NCBI GenBank assembly: GCA_902762805.1
Contig: CACWPQ010000005.1
Span: 28,937-92,936 of the forward strand
Length of the DNA stretch: 64,000 nt
DNA from: an uncultured Bacteroidota bacterium
GTDB lineage: Bacteria > Bacteroidota > Bacteroidia > Bacteroidales > P3
Reading direction: 5' to 3'
Part shown: piece by piece, positions 59,296-64,000 of the stretch
Numbering within the stretch: the first letter of the stretch is position 1
Layout of the letters: every line of letters starts with the position of its first letter
Made by a program: the position numbers and the translations under genes
The notes under the pieces: model-generated
What the model was told of the DNA's origin: nothing
What the model saw: only the letters and a program-made list of their open reading frames with translations
Databases searched by the model: none

Positions 59296-61168
59296 CGTCC
59301 ACTTCGACCATATCGCCATGCTGGCGGAAGTGTTCCGCCAGCTCGCGGTAGAAGCGGTGGCGGCTCAGCGTGCGGATGTTCCCTACGACGATGAGTTTCA
59401 TGCGCGCGCGAGTCATGGCGACGTTCATGCGGCGCAGGTCGCGCAGGAAGCCTATCTGCCCCTCGGCGTTGTCGCGCACGAGGCTGATGACTATCACGTC
59501 GCGCTCCTGCCCCTGGAAGCCGTCGACGGTGCCGACAGAGATGTGGCGGCGCAGTCGGCGGAAGTAGTGCTGCATCTTCAGCAGGCGCCGTATCAGGCGT
59601 GCCTGGCCGCGGTAGGGCGTGATGATGCCGAAGTCGATGCGCTCGCTCTCAATCTTTTGCGGCGAAATCATCTCGATGTAGTCGCGCAGTGTGTGGATGA
59701 CCAGGCGCGCCTCTTCGGCATTGGTCAGGCTGCTGGTGCGGGTGCGCGATTCCGAACTGTCGGCGGCGAGCAGCGAGGTGTCGAGCCACATCAGCGGCGT
59801 GTCCAGCGGACTGACCTGTCGCTGCGCCGCCTCGGGTGCCGCCTGCAGCCGGCCGTGGTAGAACCAGCGCGAGGGGAACGCCATGATCTGCTCGTTCATG
59901 CGGTATTGCGTGGTCAGCAGGGAGACACATCGCGGATGCAGCGCCACCACCTTCTCCATCAGTGTCTTGGCCAGGCCGCCTTTGGCCGCCTCGAGGCTCT
60001 TCACCGTGGGTGGCAGCTGCTGGTGGTCGCCGCCCATGACGACGCGGTCGGCCTTCAGGATGGCCGCCCAGCAGGCGGGTTCCAGCGCCTGGGCTGCCTC
60101 GTCGATGAAGAGGGTGCTGAAGCGGCGGCGCTCCATCAGGCGATAGGCGCTTCCGATGAGGGTGCAGCTGACCACGCGCGCCTCGTCGAAGAGGTCGGCG
60201 TTGATTTTGATTTCCAGCTCGGTCTGTCGGTTGCGCAGGCGTTGGGCACGCTCGCCGCTGGCCCCTTCGCGCAGCGCCTTGCGGATGTTCCACAGCTCGT
60301 GGTAGTCGGCATGGGCGGCATAGCGGCGCTCATAGCTGCAGTCGAGCATCTCGTCGCTCATCCTCAACGGATTACCAACACGCAACACATGCACCGAACG
60401 ACGCATCAGCTGCTCGCTGATCCAGTCTACAGCGGCGTTGCTCGAGGCGCATACAAGCACCTGCGTCTCGCGCTGGAGGGTCTCGATGATGGCTTCCACG
60501 AGGGTGGTGGTCTTGCCGGTGCCGGGCGGGCCATGGATGATGCTGACCTCCTGGCATTCAATCACTTTCTGTATGGCATCCTGCTGGCTGACGTTGAGCC
60601 AAGGGAAAGAAACTCGCGGCAGCTGTCGGAAAGCCGGCTGCGCGCGGCCGAGCAGCACGTCGCGCAGGCGCACAAAGCGCTCGTCCTCACGGCGTTCGGC
60701 TGCGGCAAGCGCTTCGGTCATCACGCGGAACGAGGTGTTGTCCACCCCCAGCTGCACCCCAAGCAGGTGGCGTTCGGCCAGGGCGCGCAGGCTCTGCATC
60801 GCGGCCTGCGAGGGCACCGAGAGGGTCATCCAGCCGTCGCCCACGCGCTCCACATAGCACTGGTGCGGCACCTCACGCACGCCGTAGGCATCGGTCGGGT
60901 AGAAGAGGGTCACGGGGTGCCCGGGCTCGAACTCCAGCTCGGCCTCGTCCTCGGCTACGTCGAAACGCAGGTCCAGCGTCAGTTGGTTCAACGCGTTGCG
61001 ACCGCTGTTGCCCAGCGTCACCGGGTAGCGGCAGGCCGGCTCGCGGATGCTGCCCGTCGGGCTGGCTCCGCGCTCGGACATGCTGCGCTGGTAGGCGCGC
61101 CGCTCTTCCTCGAGCTCGCAGGCCACCAGCTCGCGCTGCCGGCTGAAGTATGTGCTGACGTTCTCCAC
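59279..61168 (-). CDS. superfamily 1 helicase, SMUBP-2/IGHMBP2-like
   Basis: A 629-residue helicase. Walker A is GPPGTGKTTTLVE; DEAA-type Walker B is LFIDEAAQALEP; further motifs are GGDHQQLPPTV, QYRMNEQIM, TVDGFQGQERDVIVISLVR and NVAMTRARMKL. It lacks the nuclease domains of Dna2. The start is GTG 61168 (ENVSTYFSRQRELVA), 2 nt after the upstream gene's stop; the longer open frame is the upstream gene in another frame. Confidence 0.93.
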   Translation of the reverse strand: MENVSTYFSRQRELVACELEEERRAYQRSMSERGASPTGSIREPACRYPVTLGNSGRNALNQLTLDLRFDVAEDEAELEFEPGHPVTLFYPTDAYGVREVPHQCYVERVGDGWMTLSVPSQAAMQSLRALAERHLLGVQLGVDNTSFRVMTEALAAAERREDERFVRLRDVLLGRAQPAFRQLPRVSFPWLNVSQQDAIQKVIECQEVSIIHGPPGTGKTTTLVEAIIETLQRETQVLVCASSNAAVDWISEQLMRRSVHVLRVGNPLRMSDEMLDCSYERRYAAHADYHELWNIRKALREGASGERAQRLRNRQTELEIKINADLFDEARVVSCTLIGSAYRLMERRRFSTLFIDEAAQALEPACWAAILKADRVVMGGDHQQLPPTVKSLEAAKGGLAKTLMEKVVALHPRCVSLLTTQYRMNEQIMAFPSRWFYHGRLQAAPEAAQRQVSPLDTPLMWLDTSLLAADSSESRTRTSSLTNAEEARLVIHTLRDYIEMISPQKIESERIDFGIITPYRGQARLIRRLLKMQHYFRRLRRHISVGTVDGFQGQERDVIVISLVRDNAEGQIGFLRDLRRMNVAMTRARMKLIVVGNIRTLSRHRFYRELAEHFRQHGDMVEVDATGSR

Positions 61169-61170
61169 GC

Positions 61171-61515
61171 CTATTTCCTCTGTTTTTCTTCTTTCAGCGG
61201 CCCGTCGGAGACGAGTTTGGTGTCGTAGCCGATGTTTTTCATACCCTCTTGGAGGCCCTTGACGTCGGTCTTGCGCGGGTCGTAGGTGATGGTGACATGC
61301 TGTTTCTCGAGGTCGGTCTCCACCTTGCGGACGCCTTTCTCGAAGCGCATGTTCTTTTTGATTTTGGTCTCGCACTTTTGGCAGTGCATTTGGGGGGTGG
61401 GGGTGAAGACGGCCACGCGGTAGGGGGAGGAAGAGAGAAGAGAGGTGTGAGGAGCGAGGAGTTGGGCGGGGGCCATCAACAGGGCCATGAGGGCTATCAA
61501 AATGCTGTGTTTCAT
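61171..61515 (-). CDS. periplasmic heavy-metal-associated (HMA) domain protein
   Basis: A 114-residue protein with a signal peptide and an HMA domain: MHCQKCETKI (CxxC) then VRKVETDLEKQHVTITYDP. It likely binds copper or another soft metal. ATG 61515 is chosen as the start of the signal peptide. It sits between a TonB receptor gene and a helicase gene. Confidence 0.9.
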   Translation of the reverse strand: MKHSILIALMALLMAPAQLLAPHTSLLSSSPYRVAVFTPTPQMHCQKCETKIKKNMRFEKGVRKVETDLEKQHVTITYDPRKTDVKGLQEGMKNIGYDTKLVSDGPLKEEKQRK

Positions 61516-61522
61516 AATCATT

Positions 61523-61543
61523 TCAATTTTCAATTTTCAATTC
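61523..61543. repeat. TCAATTT heptamer array, second copy
   Basis: Identical to 15614-15634. It covers the TonB receptor stop codon and the gap before the HMA gene. Confidence 0.9.
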
Positions 61544-63533
61544 AAAAAGAGGTTCTCAGGCCGGCGTAGGCCATGATGCCGTGGACGGGTCCCCAGACGA
61601 GGGTGGGGTCGAACCCGGGGGCGTAGGGGTCGGCCGGGGCGATGACGGGGGTGGGCTGGCGGTAGTTGGTGAGGTTTTCGCCGCCGATGTAGAGCGAGAA
61701 GTGGCGGAACTCGCGCGTGATCTGCAGGTTGATTTGCGGGTAGGCGGGGAATTCGTCGTCCCACGAGGGAGTGCCGTCGGCGGTGGTGTAGGCCTTGGGC
61801 ATGCGTCCGCCGCCGTTGAGTGCAAGGGTGAGGTCGACCTGCCAGATGCCCATGAGGGGTTTCCATCCGAGGGTGAGAAGGCCTTTGTAGCGGCTCTGGA
61901 GGGGTTTTTCGAGGAGCTGGCCGTCGTAGGTGCAGCGCACGTGGTTGAGGCGGAAGGCGGCCAGGAGGTTGAGCTCGTCGGTGAAGTCGTAGCTGGCGTC
62001 GAACTGCAGCGTGTGGCTATAGGAGTCGCCGTCGAGGTCGTGGATGCGCAATTGCGTGGGGTCTTCGTAGTTGAGGACGGCCTGGTGGAGGAAGCCGGTG
62101 TAGTGGTACTCGGCGTTGAGCTGCAGGTTGCGCTCGCCGACGGGGATGTAGAGGGTGGCGGAGATGCCTGTGTTCCAAGCTTCTTCCTGCGGCAGGAGGG
62201 AGTCGCACAGGAGGGTGCGGCCGGAGGCGAGGAGGTAGTGGTGCTCGGCCAGGGCGTGGGGGGTGCGGTAGCCCTTGCCTGCGGAGGCGCGGAGGGTGAG
62301 GTGGTCGGAGGGAAGCCACTTGAGGTGGAGGCGGGGGGTGAGGTAGGTGCGCTCGTAGAGGGTGCTGTGGTCGAGGCGGAGACCGGCCATGGCGGTGAAT
62401 TTATACGAGGGCTTGTAGGTGTACTGCGCGTAGGCGCCGGGGGTGTACTCGGTAGTTTGGAGGTTGGAGGTTTGAGGTCGGAGGTCGGAGGTTTGAGGTC
62501 GGAGTCGGTCGTCGAGGCGGTCGGCGTTGAGGCTGAGGCCGGTGGAGAGGCTGTGGTCGGCGTTGAATTCGTGCTCGAGCACCAGTTGGGAGCTGAAGTT
62601 CAGCTGGTTGTTGGCATAGCTCTTGGGGCCGAAAGTGCCGTCGAGGGAGTAGAGGCTGCCGTTGGCCAGGAGGGCGATGTTGGTGTTGTGCTCGTGGTCG
62701 AGGAGGAAGGCGTGCTTCATGTAGGCCTCGGCGCGGCGGGCGTCGAGGAGGATGTGGAAGGGGTTGGCGACGTGGTCCACCTGGCCGCCTTCGCGCCGCT
62801 CCTGCAGGAAGCCCAGGCCGGCGTGCATGATGTAGCGGCCGTGGGAGTATTTCCAGCGGTTCATCAGGTGGAGCTGTCGCAGGGCCGGCGAGTCGAGCCA
62901 GTGGTCGTCGTTGTCGTCGTGGTGGCCGAAGTCGTGCTCGTAGTGGGCCAGGATGACGGTGCTGAGGTGGTGGTTGAGGTGGCGGTTGAAGGCGGCGTTG
63001 AACTCGGTCTTGAGGCGGCTGTCGCCGTAGAGGTTGAGGCTGAGGGCGGGGTCGTCCTCGGGCTTGAGGTATTCGACGTTGATTTGGCCGGTGATGCTTT
63101 GGGGTCCGTTCTTGACGCTGGAGGCGCCCTTGCTGACGGAGATGCTCTTCATCCAGGCGCCGGGCACGTAGCCGAGGGCGTAGGGGAGGGTGGCGCCGGT
63201 GGAGGCGGGCTGCCCTTCGGTGAGCATCTGGACGTATTGGCCGCTGAGGCCGAGGAGTTTGATTTGGCGAGCGCCGACGGCGGCGTCGTTGTAGTTGACG
63301 TCGACCGAGGGGTTGGTGACGAAGCTTTCGCCGAGGTTGCAGCATGCGGCGCGGAAGAGCTCGGCCTGGCCAATGTGGTGCCCGTTCTCGGCGCCGCCGA
63401 GGCGGCTCATGCCTTCGGCACGGGCCTGGATGGAGACTTCGCCGAGGGTGGAGGTGCGGACGCTGTCCGTCTGCTGTGCCGCGAGGCTGCCGCACAGCCC
63501 CACACATGCACACAGCATGAATGTTTTTTTCAT
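61542..63533 (-). CDS. TonB-dependent outer membrane receptor
   Basis: A 663-residue receptor. Signal peptide ends LAAQ; plug domain about 30-160 (SVDVNYNDAAVGARQIKLLGLSGQYVQML); beta-barrel to the terminal aromatic F (GLRTSF). His-rich stretches such as HYEHDFGHHDDNDDHW suggest metal binding. The neighbouring HMA and Cys-rich genes support a metal or metallophore ligand. Residues about 345-361 are a heptamer-repeat insert (RPQTSDLRPQTSNL) in a barrel loop. Confidence 0.92.
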   Translation of the reverse strand: MKKTFMLCACVGLCGSLAAQQTDSVRTSTLGEVSIQARAEGMSRLGGAENGHHIGQAELFRAACCNLGESFVTNPSVDVNYNDAAVGARQIKLLGLSGQYVQMLTEGQPASTGATLPYALGYVPGAWMKSISVSKGASSVKNGPQSITGQINVEYLKPEDDPALSLNLYGDSRLKTEFNAAFNRHLNHHLSTVILAHYEHDFGHHDDNDDHWLDSPALRQLHLMNRWKYSHGRYIMHAGLGFLQERREGGQVDHVANPFHILLDARRAEAYMKHAFLLDHEHNTNIALLANGSLYSLDGTFGPKSYANNQLNFSSQLVLEHEFNADHSLSTGLSLNADRLDDRLRPQTSDLRPQTSNLQTTEYTPGAYAQYTYKPSYKFTAMAGLRLDHSTLYERTYLTPRLHLKWLPSDHLTLRASAGKGYRTPHALAEHHYLLASGRTLLCDSLLPQEEAWNTGISATLYIPVGERNLQLNAEYHYTGFLHQAVLNYEDPTQLRIHDLDGDSYSHTLQFDASYDFTDELNLLAAFRLNHVRCTYDGQLLEKPLQSRYKGLLTLGWKPLMGIWQVDLTLALNGGGRMPKAYTTADGTPSWDDEFPAYPQINLQITREFRHFSLYIGGENLTNYRQPTPVIAPADPYAPGFDPTLVWGPVHGIMAYAGLRTSF
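62454..62502. repeat. AGGTCGG heptamer array in TonB receptor gene
   Basis: Seven 7-bp units (AGGTCGG, AGGTTGG, AGGTTTG forms), read in frame as a (R)PQTSDL repeat. Confidence 0.92.
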
Positions 63534-63569
63534 TGAAGTGGTTGATTTAGTGGTAAGTGTACTGAAAGT

Positions 63570-63596
63570 GTCTGCTGCCCTCTCTCGGAAGGAGAG
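63570..63596. repeat. small palindromic repeat upstream of TonB receptor gene
   Basis: CCCTCTC and GAGAGGG arms around a 7-nt loop, in the gap between the Cys-rich gene and the receptor gene. Either a repeat element or a terminator hairpin. Confidence 0.5.
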
Positions 63597-63616
63597 GGGC
63601 TGGGGGCGAGGCTCGT

Positions 63617-63976
63617 TCAGACACGCATCACCATTGAGTGCCGCCCTATGGGTGGCGGCAGGCTGGAGGTCAGGGGTTGGAGGTCGGAGGTCGGGGGGAG
63701 AGGGTGGGGGATATGGTGCAGTTCGTACAGTTCATTGAGTTCGGCTACCATCTGGTCGGTCGGGACTTCGAGGGTGGCGGCCACGTCGCTGTCGGACATC
63801 TGGAGGATGTTGACGGTCATGCAGCTGCGGTCGGTCCCGCAGCATCCTTCGTCGAGGGGGAGGATGAGGCTGGTGTCGCCGGAGCAAGCACAGGTCATCA
63901 GCCCCACGCCTCCTGCTCCGAAGAACATGACAATCAGCGTGGTAGCGGCGATTACGATATGTGCCAACTGCTTCAT
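63617..63976 (-). CDS. small Cys-rich envelope protein
   Basis: A 119-residue protein: N-terminal hydrophobic segment (about 8-28), then MTCACSG, EGCCGTDRSC. The pattern recalls small HYC/CC proteins found with TonB and copper genes in Bacteroidota, but the HYC motif itself is missing. The tail (about 95-104) is a heptamer-repeat insert (PTSDLQPLTSS). Likely part of the same metal-related unit. Confidence 0.7.
   Translation of the reverse strand: MKQLAHIVIAATTLIVMFFGAGGVGLMTCACSGDTSLILPLDEGCCGTDRSCMTVNILQMSDSDVAATLEVPTDQMVAELNELYELHHIPHPLPPTSDLQPLTSSLPPPIGRHSMVMRV
63667..63694. repeat. AGGTCGG heptamer array in Cys-rich gene
   Basis: Four 7-bp units of the same type as 62454-62502, read in frame. 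Confidence 0.85.
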
Positions 63977-63984
63977 TCAGGTTG

Positions 63985-63993
63985 CAAAGGTAT
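63985..63993 (-). promoter_or_regulatory. -7 element for metal gene cluster
   Basis: The minus strand reads TACCTTTGC, matching TAnnTTTG, with the ATG 8 nt downstream of the element. Confidence 0.6.
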
Positions 63994-64000
63994 AAAATAA

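Noticed and set aside
61581..63536. 651-residue plus-strand frame opposite the TonB receptor
   Set aside because: Antisense artefact of high GC codon bias; the receptor frame has signal peptide, plug and barrel.

Overview
The window comes from a Bacteroidales-type Bacteroidota chromosome of rather high GC content. The evidence is the TAnnTTTG -7 promoter element ahead of many genes, T9SS-like C-terminal domains on secreted proteins, fimbrillin-like lipoproteins, a GldF/GldG gliding ABC protein, FtsY/RimO and SurE/LpxB gene pairs, a DUF6266 protein, and weak Shine-Dalgarno sites. No plasmid or phage backbone is visible. The most unusual property is a dense load of short tandem and palindromic repeats, many of them read in frame inside conserved enzymes.

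Layout. (1) 1-11631, minus strand: a composite type I restriction-modification island in the order hsdM, fic2, hsdS, RloC/PrrC-like ATPase, fic1, hsdR. A carbonic anhydrase start codon overlaps the hsdR stop. The ATPase gene is far more AT-rich than its surroundings. Two matching palindromes bracket fic2. (2) 11703-23022: housekeeping genes purL, an acyltransferase, tRNA-Ser(UGA) and serS, with small lipoprotein, TPR-like, LytTR and NAGPA-like genes between them. purL carries several repeat insertions. (3) 23126-27812: a promoter-to-terminator unit that looks like a structured RNA, a BspA-type leucine-rich-repeat surface protein, and a repeat-invaded DUF6266 gene. (4) 27813-39531, minus strand: rimO-ftsY, a thioredoxin-fold protein, SpoIID, lpxB, surE, DUF4340, a GldF-GldG fusion and a catalytically degraded M28 peptidase. 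(5) 39833-46619: a secreted lipoprotein plus subtilase pair, an OmpA-like lipoprotein and a ClC channel. (6) 46726-48130: an AbiEi/AbiEii toxin-antitoxin pair. (7) 48419-53779: four tandem fimbrillin-like lipoprotein genes and a small leading ORF, behind a 13-G homopolymer. (8) 54060-63976: polysaccharide ligase and Wzz genes, a DUF4143 remnant, MarC, an iron alcohol dehydrogenase, an SF1 helicase, and an HMA / TonB receptor / Cys-rich metal cluster.

How the genes work together. In the first block, DNA recognition and cleavage (HsdMSR) is combined with an ATPase placed where prrC sits in E. coli prr, plus two Fic proteins, one of which has a DNA-binding tail and apparent operator sites. This looks like a layered defence locus. 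The repeat elements fall in linkers and loops of PurL, RimO, LpxB, an O-antigen ligase and a TonB receptor. That suggests frequent insertion or expansion tolerated by in-frame selection. All functions are read from sequence motifs only; no searches were run.
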